A stretch of 15,759 bases of DNA, taken from Stenotrophomonas sp. UBA2302 (GTDB lineage Bacteria > Pseudomonadota > Gammaproteobacteria > Xanthomonadales > Xanthomonadaceae). Numbering within the stretch: the stretch's first letter is position 1; each line of letters opens with the position of its first letter. Positions 8,011 to 15,500 of this stretch are shown here, one piece after another. The notes under the pieces were generated by a model. The model saw nothing but the letters and a program-made list of their open reading frames with translations. It made no database searches and had not been told where the DNA came from. A program made the translations under genes and the position numbers. The stretch spans positions 1 to 15,759 of the forward strand of contig DDVW01000060.1 in NCBI GenBank assembly GCA_002345545.1, in the 5' to 3' direction.

Positions 8011-8670
8011 TCAGCCTGTCGGATTGCTCCCGTAGCGGGCACGGTAGCCCAGCAACGGTTCGCGGTAGCCGACAAGTTCCGGGTTCCCGGAGGCGAATGC
8101 AAGCAGGTCGGCCAGATTGGCCACGGCGATCACCGGGATGCCGGTTTCGGCGGCCACGGCCTGAGCGGCCGAGCGGCGGTCGTCCTCGGAGGCGATTTCC
8201 TGGCGGTCCAGCGCCACCACGATGCCGGCGGGAATGCCGTTGGCTTCGCGGATGATGGCCAGCGCCTCGCGGATGGCGGTGCCGGCGGTGATCACGTCAT
8301 CAACGATCAGGATGCGGCGGCCGGCCATGTCGGCGCCGATCAGGCTGCCGCCCTCGCCGTGGTCCTTGGCTTCCTTGCGGTTGAAGGTCAGCGGCAGGTT
8401 GCGGTCGCGGTGCGAATATTCGCAGGCGATGGCGGTGGCCAGCGGGATGCCCTTGTAGGCCGGGCCGAACAGCTGGTCGAAGGCGATGCCGGCCGCATCG
8501 ATGGCATCGGCGTAGCAGTTGCCCAGCTGGGCCAGTGCCAGGCCGGTGTCGAAACGGCCGGCATTGAAGAAATACGGGCTTACCCGGCCGGACTTCAGGG
8601 TGAACTGGCCAAAGCGCAGCGCGTCGGCATTCAGCGCCAGCTGCAGGAAGCGGGAACGGTGGTCACTCAT
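8011..8670 (-). CDS. pyrE: Orotate phosphoribosyltransferase
   Basis: PyrE transfers phosphoribose from PRPP to orotate to give OMP, the fifth step of UMP synthesis, in the cytoplasm as a dimer. The 219-residue length is typical. The type I PRTase PRPP motif ILIVDDVITAGTA is at 120-132. The mobile catalytic loop NRKEAKDHGEGG is at 97-108, and the N-terminal LKSGRVSPYFFNAG (25-38) is the family's substrate-binding region. The start is ATG 8670. It heads a two-gene unit with the DUF4124-like gene, and its 5' end diverges from the exonuclease III-family gene across about 110 bp. Confidence 0.97.
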   Translation of the reverse strand: MSDHRSRFLQLALNADALRFGQFTLKSGRVSPYFFNAGRFDTGLALAQLGNCYADAIDAAGIAFDQLFGPAYKGIPLATAIACEYSHRDRNLPLTFNRKEAKDHGEGGSLIGADMAGRRILIVDDVITAGTAIREALAIIREANGIPAGIVVALDRQEIASEDDRRSAAQAVAAETGIPVIAVANLADLLAFASGNPELVGYREPLLGYRARYGSNPTG

Positions 8671-8720
8671 GTGATGCAGTTTCTTGTCGTCTATTGAAGG
8701 CGCCTAGGTTAATGCATGGC

Positions 8721-8750
8721 TTCGGCGAATGCTGGGGTGGGCGCTATGCT
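8721..8750 (+). promoter_or_regulatory. Weak candidate promoter for the exoIII-ampG operon
   Basis: TTCGGC (8721-8726), an 18-base spacer and TATGCT (8745-8750) could form a sigma70-type promoter with transcription starting near 8757, about 24 bases before the ATG at 8781. The -35 box is poor. The divergent pyrE promoter must lie in the same 110 bp, but I could not pick it out. Confidence 0.28.
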
Positions 8751-8780
8751 GTGCCGTCCCGGAGCAGTCAGTGGTTTTTC

Positions 8781-9581
8781 ATGCGGATCATCAGTTTCAA
8801 CGCCAACGGCATCCGTTCGGCCACCACCAAGGGTTTTTCGGAATGGTTCCTGGCCCAGCAGGCCGATGTGCTGTGCATCCAGGAGACCAAGGCGCAGGAG
8901 GCGCAGCTGACCGACGCGCTGTTCCGCCCGGACGGCCACCACTGCTTCTACCGCGATGCCATCACCAAGAAGGGCTACAGCGGCGTGGCGATCTGGAGCC
9001 GGCGCGAGCCGGACGAGGTGCGCACCGCACTGGGCTGGGCGCCGTTCGATGACGAGGGCCGCTATATCGAGGCGCGCTTCGGCAACCTGAGTGTGGTCTC
9101 GTTCTATATCCCGTCCGGCTCCTCCGGCGAGCTGCGGCAGGGCTTCAAGTTCGAGGTCATGCAGTGGCTGCGGCCGATCCTGGACGAGTGGCTGGCCAGC
9201 GGCCGCGACTACGTGCTGTGCGGCGACTGGAACATCGTGCGCAGCGCGCTGGACATCAGGAACTGGAAGTCCAACCAGAAGAACTCCGGCTGCCTGCCGG
9301 AGGAGCGCGACTGGCTGAACGGGCTGTGTGCCGACCTGCCCGAACACGCCGATGCGACCAGCGGCCGCGGCTGGGTGGATGCCTACCGCGCGCTGCATCC
9401 GGACGGCCAGGACTACACGTGGTGGAGCAACCGTGGCGCGGCGCGTGCCAACAACGTCGGCTGGCGCATCGACTACCAGCTGGTCACCCCCGGCCTGCGT
9501 GAGCGCCTGCGCGATTGCTCGATCTACACCGGCGAGCGTTTCTCCGACCACGCTCCGTTCACTGTGGGCTACGCCCTGTGA
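8781..9581 (+). CDS. xth: Exonuclease III-family AP endonuclease (AmpN position, upstream of ampG)
   Basis: This is an endonuclease/exonuclease/phosphatase-fold enzyme of 266 residues, predicted to cleave DNA at abasic sites and to act as a 3'-5' exonuclease in the cytoplasm. The catalytic set is complete: Asn7 in SFNANG, Glu35 in QETKA, Tyr109, Asp149 and Asn151 in GDWN, Asp231 in RIDYQ, and Asp256-His257 in SDHAP. The first ATG of the frame is at 8694, but homologues begin MRIISFNANGIRSA, which fixes ATG 8781. Its ribosome site is weak. The stop overlaps the ampG GTG by 4 bp (GTGA). In S. maltophilia the gene cotranscribed upstream of ampG has been named ampN, and this gene holds that position. 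In Pseudomonas the neighbour of pyrE is crc, a catalytically dead member of the same family; this protein keeps the catalytic residues and should be a nuclease. Confidence 0.93.
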   Translation: MRIISFNANGIRSATTKGFSEWFLAQQADVLCIQETKAQEAQLTDALFRPDGHHCFYRDAITKKGYSGVAIWSRREPDEVRTALGWAPFDDEGRYIEARFGNLSVVSFYIPSGSSGELRQGFKFEVMQWLRPILDEWLASGRDYVLCGDWNIVRSALDIRNWKSNQKNSGCLPEERDWLNGLCADLPEHADATSGRGWVDAYRALHPDGQDYTWWSNRGAARANNVGWRIDYQLVTPGLRERLRDCSIYTGERFSDHAPFTVGYAL

Positions 9582-11107
9582 CCGAAGCGGTGGTGGAAGC
9601 CCCGCCGGCCGGGCTGCAGCGCCTGCGCCGGCTGTTCGTGATCCTGTTGCTGGGCTTCGCCTCCGGCCTGCCGCTGGCGCTGACCGGCGGCGCGATGCAG
9701 GCCTGGCTGACGGTGGACGGGCTGGATCTGGTGACGCTGGGCTTTTTGTCGCTGATCGGCATTCCCTACACCTTCAAGTTCCTGTGGGCGCCGCTGATCG
9801 ACCGCTTCGACCTGCCGCTGCTGGGCCGACGGCGGGGCTGGATCGTCACCATGCTGTTCGCGCTGGCCTTGGCGCTGCTGTTCATGAGCACGCTGTCGCC
9901 GGCGCGCAATCTGGGGCTGTTCGCCGCGGTGGCGGTGCTGGTGGCGTGCCTGTCGGCGACCTTGGATGTGGTCATCGATGCCTACCGCACCGACCTGCTG
10001 GCCCCGGCCGAACGCGGCCTGGGCGGTTCGCTGACCGTGCTCGGCTACCGGCTGGCGATGGTGCTGTCCGGCGGCATCACCCTGATCTGGGCCGAGCAGT
10101 GGCAGAGCTGGCCGCAGGTGTACCGGGTGATGGCCGGCCTGTCGGCCGGAGTCGGTGTGCTCGCGCTGCTGCTGATGCCGGCGCTGCCGGAGCGTTTCAA
10201 GGCGCCGGTGTCCAAAGCCACGGGTGAGTTGAAAGGTTTCCTGGCGCTGGTGGTCGGCGTGGTACTGGGGGCGTGGCTGGCGCACCTGCTGCTTGTGTTG
10301 ATCGGGCTGGACCCGGACAGCAAGGACCGCTGGGTGCGGCTGGTGTTCGTCATCACCCAGATCGCCGCGGCGATGACGCTGGGGCTGGGCGTGACCCGGC
10401 GGGTGCCGTTCGAAACACTCAACGCCTCGCTGCGCAGCTACTTCAGCATGCGCGGTGCCGGTGCGTTCCTGGCGCTGGTGGTGCTGTACAAGGTCGGCGA
10501 CGCCTTCGCGCTGAGCCTGTCCACGCCGTTCCTGCTCAAGGGCATGGGCTTCAGCCAGGCCGAGGTGGGACTGGCCAACAAGACCATCGGCCTGCTGATG
10601 ACCATCGTCGGTGCCATCGTCGGTGGCTTCTTCCTGTTGCGGCTGCGGCTGTCCACCGCGGTGATCGGCTTCGGCGTGCTGCAGCTGGTGTCCAATCTCG
10701 GTTTCTATCTGCTGGCGCGCGAGGGTGCCGGCGCCTGGGGAACGCTGGAAGTGCCGGCGTTCAACCTGCTGATCGTGCACCTGGAGCAGCCGACGCCGAT
10801 GGACAGCCTGCTGCTGTTCGCGTTGAGCCTGGACAATTTCGCCGGGGGCATGGGCACGGCGGCGTTCGTGGCGCTGCTCAGCGGCCTGTGCGGCACGCGT
10901 TTTTCCGCCACCCACTATGCGCTGCTGTCGGCGTTCGCCACGCTGGGCCGGGTATTCGTCGGCCCGTTCGCCGGAGTGCTGGCCGATGCCTGGGGCTGGC
11001 AGGTGTTCTTCCTGGTGTCGGTGGTGGTGGGGCTTCCCGGGCTGTGGATGGCGTGGTGGCTGCGCCGCGAGGTGGACGCGACCACGCAGGGAGCCCGTCC
11101 GGCCTGA
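9578..11107 (+). CDS. ampG: AmpG-type muropeptide permease (MFS)
   Basis: AmpG brings GlcNAc-anhydroMurNAc-peptides from the periplasm into the cytoplasm for peptidoglycan recycling. In species with inducible beta-lactamases it is needed for induction through AmpR-type regulators. The 509-residue product has many hydrophobic segments (roughly 12 or more), the family signature GFASGLPLALTGGAMQAWL at 26-44, ATLDVVIDAYRTDLL at 127-141, and DNFAGGMGTAAFVALL at 419-434. The GTG start at 9578 overlaps the stop of the exonuclease gene (GTGA), showing translational coupling; no separate ribosome site is needed. The frame is open upstream inside xth, but that is not credible coding. In S. maltophilia the ampN-ampG operon is known to be essential for induction of the L1 and L2 beta-lactamases, and this pair looks like its counterpart. 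Confidence 0.93.
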   Translation: MTEAVVEAPPAGLQRLRRLFVILLLGFASGLPLALTGGAMQAWLTVDGLDLVTLGFLSLIGIPYTFKFLWAPLIDRFDLPLLGRRRGWIVTMLFALALALLFMSTLSPARNLGLFAAVAVLVACLSATLDVVIDAYRTDLLAPAERGLGGSLTVLGYRLAMVLSGGITLIWAEQWQSWPQVYRVMAGLSAGVGVLALLLMPALPERFKAPVSKATGELKGFLALVVGVVLGAWLAHLLLVLIGLDPDSKDRWVRLVFVITQIAAAMTLGLGVTRRVPFETLNASLRSYFSMRGAGAFLALVVLYKVGDAFALSLSTPFLLKGMGFSQAEVGLANKTIGLLMTIVGAIVGGFFLLRLRLSTAVIGFGVLQLVSNLGFYLLAREGAGAWGTLEVPAFNLLIVHLEQPTPMDSLLLFALSLDNFAGGMGTAAFVALLSGLCGTRFSATHYALLSAFATLGRVFVGPFAGVLADAWGWQVFFLVSVVVGLPGLWMAWWLRREVDATTQGARPA

Positions 11108-11124
11108 TCGTGCTGTCGTCGACA

Positions 11125-11152
11125 TTGAAACGGGTGGTGGCACCGTTATGAT
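11125..11152 (+). promoter_or_regulatory. Sigma70-type promoter of the small RHH-like gene
   Basis: TTGAAA (11125-11130), a 16-base spacer and TATGAT (11147-11152) make a good promoter that starts 18 bp after the ampG stop, with transcription expected near 11159. The spacer contains the partly palindromic GGTGGTGGCACC (11133-11144), which could be an operator. This promoter suggests that the small downstream gene is expressed independently of ampG. Confidence 0.62.
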
Positions 11153-11193
11153 GCCGCCGGGGGATCCACCTGTGCTGCAACGGTGTGGTGGTC

Positions 11194-11424
11194 ATGGCCG
11201 ATGTGATCTTGCGGGATATCGACCCGCTGCTGCTTGAACGTATCCGCCGCCTTGCGGTGGCCCGCGGCTGGACGCATGAGCAGACCTGTCTGGCCCTGCT
11301 GGAACAGGGGCTGTTCGCCGGCGAGCAGGAAGTGCGGGGCGGTTTCGAAAATCCGGAGGTGGATGTGCTGTCCGAGGCCATCCATGCATTGCAGGCGCTG
11401 CCGGCCGGCGCCGAGTTCGGTTGA
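11194..11424 (+). CDS. Small ribbon-helix-helix-like protein, function unknown
   Basis: I do not recognise this gene by name. From ATG 11194 it encodes 76 residues; a GTG at 11185 would add three (MVV). The N-terminal half, MADVILRDIDPLLLERIRRL followed by AVARGWTHEQTCLALLEQGL, matches the pattern of FitA/Arc-like ribbon-helix-helix DNA-binding proteins: a short strand with an Arg-Asp-Ile/Leu-Asp signature, then two helices. The C-terminal 30 residues are acidic and have no motif I know. It has its own promoter just upstream (11125-11152), which supports it as a real gene. There is no PIN-domain or other toxin gene beside it, so it looks like an orphan regulator and not half of a toxin-antitoxin pair. 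The ribosome site is poor (GGTGTGGTGG). Confidence 0.7.
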   Translation: MADVILRDIDPLLLERIRRLAVARGWTHEQTCLALLEQGLFAGEQEVRGGFENPEVDVLSEAIHALQALPAGAEFG

Positions 11425-11434
11425 CCGGCATCCT

Positions 11435-11456
11435 GCCCGGCACTGCCTTGCCGGGT
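11435..11456. terminator. Hairpin between convergent small gene and anmK
   Basis: CCCGGCA (11436-11442) pairs with TGCCGGG (11449-11455) around a 6-base loop, extended by one G-U pair (11435/11456). It sits between the stop of the plus-strand small gene (11424) and the stop of anmK (11461). No T run follows on either strand, so a bidirectional terminator or 3'-end-stabilising hairpin is an inference. Confidence 0.45.
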
Positions 11457-11460
11457 GCCG

Positions 11461-12585
11461 TCAGGCCGGGTGGATCGCGCCGAGAATGCGTGGCCCGCAG
11501 GCGCCGCTGACGCTGGGCAGGTTGCCCGGCCGGCCGGCCAGTGTCTCGCGTGCAAGCCACGCAAAACCCATCGCTTCCATGTAGTCCGGGTCCAGCCCGT
11601 GATCGGCACTGGAAGCGATCATTACGCCCGGCAACCGCGCCTGCAAACGGCGCAGCAATTGTGGATTGCGCACGCCGCCGCCGCAGACCAGCAGCCGGCG
11701 TACCTGCGGCAGCTGCGCGAGCAGCGCATCGGCCACGCTGGCGGCGGTCAGCTCCAGCAAGGTGGCCTGCACATCGGCCGGTGCCGGCGCGGCGCCGTCG
11801 AAGTGCGCTTCCACCCAGTGCAGGTGGAACTGCTCGCGGCCGGTGCTCTTGGGCGGCGGCAGCGCGAACCACGGATCGGTTTGCAGTTTCGCCAGCAGGA
11901 CCGCATCGACCTGGCCGCTGGCCGCGAACGCGCCGTCGGCATCGTAGGGCTGGCCCAGATGGCGCTGGCACCAGCCATCGAGCAACGCGTTGGCCGGGCC
12001 GGTATCGAAGCCGCGGATGCCGCCGTCGTGGGCGATCAGGCTCAGGTTGGCGATGCCGCCCAGGTTGAGCACGGCACGATCCTCATCCGCGCTGCCCAGC
12101 ATGGCCAGGTGGAAGGCCGGCATCAGCGGCGCCCCGTGGCCCCCGGCGGCGACATCGCGACGGCGGAAGTCGGCCACGGTGGTGATGCCGGTCAGCTCGG
12201 CGATGCGGTTGGCGTCACCGATCTGCCAGGTGAAGGCAGGGGTGGCGTGTGGCCGGTGGCGGATGGTCTGGCCATGCGAGCCGATCGCGCGTACGTGGCT
12301 GCGGTCCACGCCGCTTTCCTCCAGCAGCTGGTTGGCTGCGGCGGCGAAGGCGATGCCGACGCGGGCGTCCAGCTCGCCCAGCGCATCCATTGACGGCGGC
12401 TCGGCGCCCTGGCCGAGGGCGATCAGCAACGCGCGTGTCGCCGGGTTCCAGTCATGGGTGTGGCCGCGCACGAAACGGCAGCCGCCGCCGGCGGGAAACT
12501 GCACCAGCGCCGCATCGATGCCATCGGCGCTGGTGCCGGACATCAGGCCGAGGAACAGGGGCGAGTGTGGATCGACGGACGTCAT
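11461..12585 (-). CDS. anmK: Anhydro-N-acetylmuramic acid kinase
   Basis: AnmK phosphorylates and opens 1,6-anhydroMurNAc to MurNAc-6-phosphate with ATP, a cytoplasmic step in cell-wall recycling downstream of AmpG. The 374-residue length is typical. Visible are the ATP/phosphate loop [16 protein letters not shown] at 12-27, [16 protein letters not shown] at 139-154 containing the Arg-Arg-x-Asp substrate region, NLGGIANL at 174-181, [12 protein letters not shown] at 192-203, and the C-terminal [13 protein letters not shown]. The start ATG 12585 is the family start. It lies 72 bp downstream of the M23 peptidase gene on the same strand, with a strong hairpin between, so it may be read partly by run-through or from its own promoter. 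No ribosome site stands out. Confidence 0.96.
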   Translation of the reverse strand: MTSVDPHSPLFLGLMSGTSADGIDAALVQFPAGGGCRFVRGHTHDWNPATRALLIALGQGAEPPSMDALGELDARVGIAFAAAANQLLEESGVDRSHVRAIGSHGQTIRHRPHATPAFTWQIGDANRIAELTGITTVADFRRRDVAAGGHGAPLMPAFHLAMLGSADEDRAVLNLGGIANLSLIAHDGGIRGFDTGPANALLDGWCQRHLGQPYDADGAFAASGQVDAVLLAKLQTDPWFALPPPKSTGREQFHLHWVEAHFDGAAPAPADVQATLLELTAASVADALLAQLPQVRRLLVCGGGVRNPQLLRRLQARLPGVMIASSADHGLDPDYMEAMGFAWLARETLAGRPGNLPSVSGACGPRILGAIHPA

Positions 12586-12604
12586 TGCGGGGACCGGAAA
12601 GCAG

Positions 12605-12636
12605 ACGGGCAGGGAAGCTTCCAGCGCCCTGCCCGT
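12605..12636 (-). terminator. Strong hairpin between the M23 gene and anmK
   Basis: A perfect 10-bp stem ACGGGCAGGG (12605-12614) / CCCTGCCCGT (12627-12636) encloses a 12-base loop that overlaps the palindrome GGAAGCTTCC. On the minus strand it is followed by CTGCTTTCC, a poor T tract. It could be an attenuating terminator of the M23 transcript or a stabilising/processing hairpin that sets different expression of anmK. Confidence 0.45.
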
Positions 12637-12657
12637 GACGTCAACGCGTGGCGCTGC

Positions 12658-14109
12658 TCAGCCGCGATTGCCGGCCGGTGCCGCCGCCGCGACGGTTGCC
12701 GGTGCGCTGGACTTGTCGTCGCCGGTCTTGGCGTAGATCGCCTCCTCCACGCCGCGGATACGTGCCATCGCCGGCGCGGCCTGCGCACGGAAGGCCACCA
12801 GTTCGGCACCCTTGAGCGGCTCCGGCGGCGGCATCGTCACCGACAGCGGGTTGCGGTGCACGCCGTTGACGCGGAATTCGTAGTGCAGGTGTGGCCCGGT
12901 CGACAACCCGGTGGAACCGACATAGCCGATGATCTCGCCCTGGCTGACGCGCTGGCCGGAGCGATATTTGCCAAAGCGCGACATGTGCGCGTACAGGGTG
13001 GTGTGGCCTTGGCCATGGTCCAGGATCACGGTGTTGCCGTAGCCGCGCTGGACGCCGGCAAACTGCACACGGGCATCGCCGGCGGCCATGATCGGGGTGC
13101 CGGTACGGGCGGCGTAGTCCACGCCCTTGTGCATGCGCATGCGGCCCAGCACCGGATGGCGGCGGGCACCGAAATTGGAGCTCAGCCGGGCGAACTGGAT
13201 CGGCGAGCGGATGAAACTCTTCTTCAGTGGGCGGCCGTCGGCGTCGAAATATCCGGCCTTGCCGTTGCGTTCGAAACGGAAGCCGGTATAGGTCTTGCCG
13301 CCGGTCTGGAAGGTCGCCGCCAGAATCTTGCCGGTATCGATACGCTCGCCTTCACGCCAGGTCTCGTCCAGCACCACGCTGAAGCGGTCACCCGGCTGCA
13401 CGTCGCGGGAAAAGTCGATGTCGTAGGTGAAGATGTCGTCGGTCATCGTGGCAATCGCTGCCGGTGACAACCCCGCCTTGCGTGCGGAGGCATACAGCGA
13501 GCTGTTGATTTCACCACTGGCCACCACAGTGCGCGAGGTGGTGACGCGTTCCATGACCTTCTCGCGGATCTGCTCGCCTTCCAGCGACAGTTCCACGCGG
13601 TGGTTGGCATCGCGGTCGAAGCGCACGGCGCGCAGACTGCCGTTCACCGGCAGGTCGAAGGCGATTTCGGCACCGGGCCGCAGCCGGGTCAGGACGTTGC
13701 GGGTGCCGGGATGTTCCAGCACGCGGTGCATCACCGTGGCGGGGATGCCGATGCTCTCGAACAGGGTGCTCAGGGTCTGGCCGGGCTGCACCCGCAGGAT
13801 CTGCCAGCTGTCCCCCGGCGTCTCGCTCTGCCGCTCCAGCGACAGCGGCGGCAACGGCAGTGCCAGCGTGGAATGGGCGGAGGGGAACGGGGTGTCGATG
13901 GCGTTGGAGAAGCCGGGGACGATGGTCGCGGCCAGGGCGCCGATGGTGGCGAACAGGCTGGCATGGATCCAGTGGCGGCGGGTCCAGCGTTCGTTGAACG
14001 CGGCCGGCAGGTGGTGTTTCAACTTCCGATGCAGGGCTGTGTCGTGCAGGACGTTCAGGCGTTGTTTGAAGCGCTGTTTGCGTGCGGGGCCGTGATCGGG
14101 TTGGGACAT
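12658..14109 (-). CDS. M23-family murein DD-endopeptidase, membrane-anchored (MepM-like)
   Basis: This predicted periplasmic zinc endopeptidase cuts peptidoglycan cross-links. The 483-residue product has a long basic cytoplasmic tail (1-46, many Lys/Arg/His), a membrane segment at about 49-67, then a LysM/OapA-like region with WQILRVQPGQTLSTLFESIG at 102-121. A mid-domain of the Csd3/YebA type follows (about 195-300), then the LytM domain at about 310-425. Its catalytic set is complete: His327 and Asp331 in MHKGVDYAA, His375 in YAHM, His407 and His409 in GPHLHYEF. The tail is alanine/proline-rich. ATG 14109 is chosen over 14166 because the upstream ATG lies at or before the -10 box of the promoter (14156-14184). 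It is followed 72 bp on by anmK, and the same anmK-M23-tyrS order occurs in Pseudomonas. It diverges from tyrS. Confidence 0.93.
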   Translation of the reverse strand: MSQPDHGPARKQRFKQRLNVLHDTALHRKLKHHLPAAFNERWTRRHWIHASLFATIGALAATIVPGFSNAIDTPFPSAHSTLALPLPPLSLERQSETPGDSWQILRVQPGQTLSTLFESIGIPATVMHRVLEHPGTRNVLTRLRPGAEIAFDLPVNGSLRAVRFDRDANHRVELSLEGEQIREKVMERVTTSRTVVASGEINSSLYASARKAGLSPAAIATMTDDIFTYDIDFSRDVQPGDRFSVVLDETWREGERIDTGKILAATFQTGGKTYTGFRFERNGKAGYFDADGRPLKKSFIRSPIQFARLSSNFGARRHPVLGRMRMHKGVDYAARTGTPIMAAGDARVQFAGVQRGYGNTVILDHGQGHTTLYAHMSRFGKYRSGQRVSQGEIIGYVGSTGLSTGPHLHYEFRVNGVHRNPLSVTMPPPEPLKGAELVAFRAQAAPAMARIRGVEEAIYAKTGDDKSSAPATVAAAAPAGNRG

Positions 14110-14155
14110 CACTCGGTTCTCTGGGCTGGCCCGGATTGCGGGCCCAAACGCAGGT

Positions 14156-14184
14156 AACATAGACACCTATCAATACCGCGTCAA
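14156..14184 (-). promoter_or_regulatory. Sigma70-type promoter of the M23 peptidase gene
   Basis: On the minus strand TTGACG (14184-14179), a 17-base spacer and TATGTT (14161-14156) form a near-consensus promoter. Transcription should start near 14149, giving a leader of about 40 bases before ATG 14109. It rules out the longer reading frame that begins at 14166. Confidence 0.7.
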
Positions 14185-14222
14185 ACCCTTGAGCCGCATG
14201 GCTTTTTGATTTTTTGCCGCGG

Positions 14223-14277
14223 TTAACCCGCACTTAACACCATTCATGTTTTTAACGGCGAAGCCGGGAGTTTTAAC
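14223..14277 (+). promoter_or_regulatory. tyrS upstream region with four TTAAC repeats
   Basis: TTAAC occurs at 14223, 14234, 14252 and 14273 within 55 bp directly before the tyrS GTG. TTAACC at 14223 with CATGTT/ATGTTT near 14245-14251 could be a poor promoter. The ribosome site GGGAG is at 14266-14270. A small AGCC-GGCT stem (14192-14203) followed by a T-rich run lies just upstream. I could not assign the tyrS promoter with confidence. Confidence 0.28.
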
Positions 14278-15489
14278 GTGTCATCGATTGAAGAAGCCCT
14301 TGCCCTGATCGGCCGCGGTGCCGACGAGATCCTCAAGATGGACGAGTTGCGCCAGCGGCTGGAAAGCGGTCGTCCGTTGCGCGTGAAGGCCGGCTTCGAT
14401 CCGACTGCGCCGGACTTGCACCTGGGCCACACGGTACTGCTGAACAAGCTGCGCCAGTTCCAGGACCTGGGGCACCAGGTCATCTTCCTGATCGGTGACT
14501 TCACCGGCATGATCGGCGACCCGTCCGGCAAGAGCCTGACCCGCAAGCCGCTCAGCCGGGAAGACGTGCTGGCCAACGCCCGTACCTATGAGGAACAGGT
14601 GTTCAAGGTGCTGGACCGCGAAAAGACCGAGGTGCGGTTCAACTCGGAATGGTTCGGCAAGATGAGCGCGGCCGACATGATCCGCCTGGCCGGCCAGCAC
14701 ACCGTGGCGCGGATGCTCGAGCGCGACGATTTCGCCAAGCGCTACACCGCCCAGCAGTCCATCGCCATCCACGAGTTCCTCTACCCGCTGGTGCAGGGCT
14801 ACGACTCGGTGGCGCTGGAGTGCGACGTCGAGTGCGGTGGCACCGACCAGAAGTTCAACCTGCTGATGGGCCGTGGCCTGCAGGAACATCACGGCCAGAA
14901 GCCGCAGATCGTATTGACCATGCCGCTGCTGGAAGGGCTGGACGGCGTCAACAAGATGTCCAAGTCGCTGGGCAACTACATCGGCGTCAGCGAGCCGGCC
15001 ATCGACATCGTCACCAAGACCATGAAGGTCGATGACACCCTGATGTGGCGCTGGATCGATCTGCTCAGCTTCGACATTTCCATCGATGAGGCCGCGCAGC
15101 TGCGCACCGACGTCGAGGCGGGCACGATCAACCCGCGCGAGATCAAGCTGCGCCTGGCGCGCGAGCTGGCGACCCGCTTCCATGATGCCGCCGCCGCCGA
15201 GCAGGCCATCGCCGGCTGGAATGCCGCCGTGACCGGGCAGGGCGATATCACCCAGCTGCCCCTGCAGGAAGTCACCGTGCCGGCGGAAGGCCTGCGTATC
15301 GGCGCGCTGCTGACCGCTGCCGGCCTGACGCCGAGCAATTCCGAAGCCTCACGCAAGCTCAAGGAGCGGGCGGTCAAGGTGGATGGCGTTGTGGTGGAGG
15401 ATACACAGACGTTGCTGCAGCCCGGCTTTGAAGGCCTGCTGCAGGTGGGCAAGCGCACCTTCGCCCGCGTCCTGCTGGTGACTGGCTGA
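14278..15489 (+). CDS. tyrS: Tyrosyl-tRNA synthetase (TyrS type 2 / TyrZ-like)
   Basis: This cytoplasmic class I synthetase charges tRNA-Tyr and acts as a homodimer. The 403-residue product has the HIGH signature HLGH at 48-51 in [20 protein letters not shown], the nucleotide-binding [14 protein letters not shown] (72-85) that marks the TyrZ-like branch as opposed to the E. coli TyrS branch, KMSKS at 226-230, and a C-terminal S4 RNA-binding domain at about 340-400. The start is GTG 14278 with GGGAG 7 bases before it, matching the family start [10 protein letters not shown]. In Pseudomonas the tyrZ gene sits between anmK/M23 and an rRNA operon; the same appears here. It diverges from the M23 gene and is followed by a 20-bp perfect palindrome. 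Confidence 0.97.
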   Translation: MSSIEEALALIGRGADEILKMDELRQRLESGRPLRVKAGFDPTAPDLHLGHTVLLNKLRQFQDLGHQVIFLIGDFTGMIGDPSGKSLTRKPLSREDVLANARTYEEQVFKVLDREKTEVRFNSEWFGKMSAADMIRLAGQHTVARMLERDDFAKRYTAQQSIAIHEFLYPLVQGYDSVALECDVECGGTDQKFNLLMGRGLQEHHGQKPQIVLTMPLLEGLDGVNKMSKSLGNYIGVSEPAIDIVTKTMKVDDTLMWRWIDLLSFDISIDEAAQLRTDVEAGTINPREIKLRLARELATRFHDAAAAEQAIAGWNAAVTGQGDITQLPLQEVTVPAEGLRIGALLTAAGLTPSNSEASRKLKERAVKVDGVVVEDTQTLLQPGFEGLLQVGKRTFARVLLVTG

Positions 15490-15500
15490 TCTGCAGTGTG

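Noticed and set aside
9569..11143. 524-residue open frame on the minus strand opposite ampG
   Set aside because: Its composition is dominated by Gln, His and Arg, the usual antisense image of a membrane protein gene; ampG explains the region fully.
14110..14166. 19-residue N-terminal extension of the M23 peptidase (ATG 14166)
   Set aside because: The start codon would lie at or upstream of the -10 box of a near-consensus promoter, so it would not be in the transcript.
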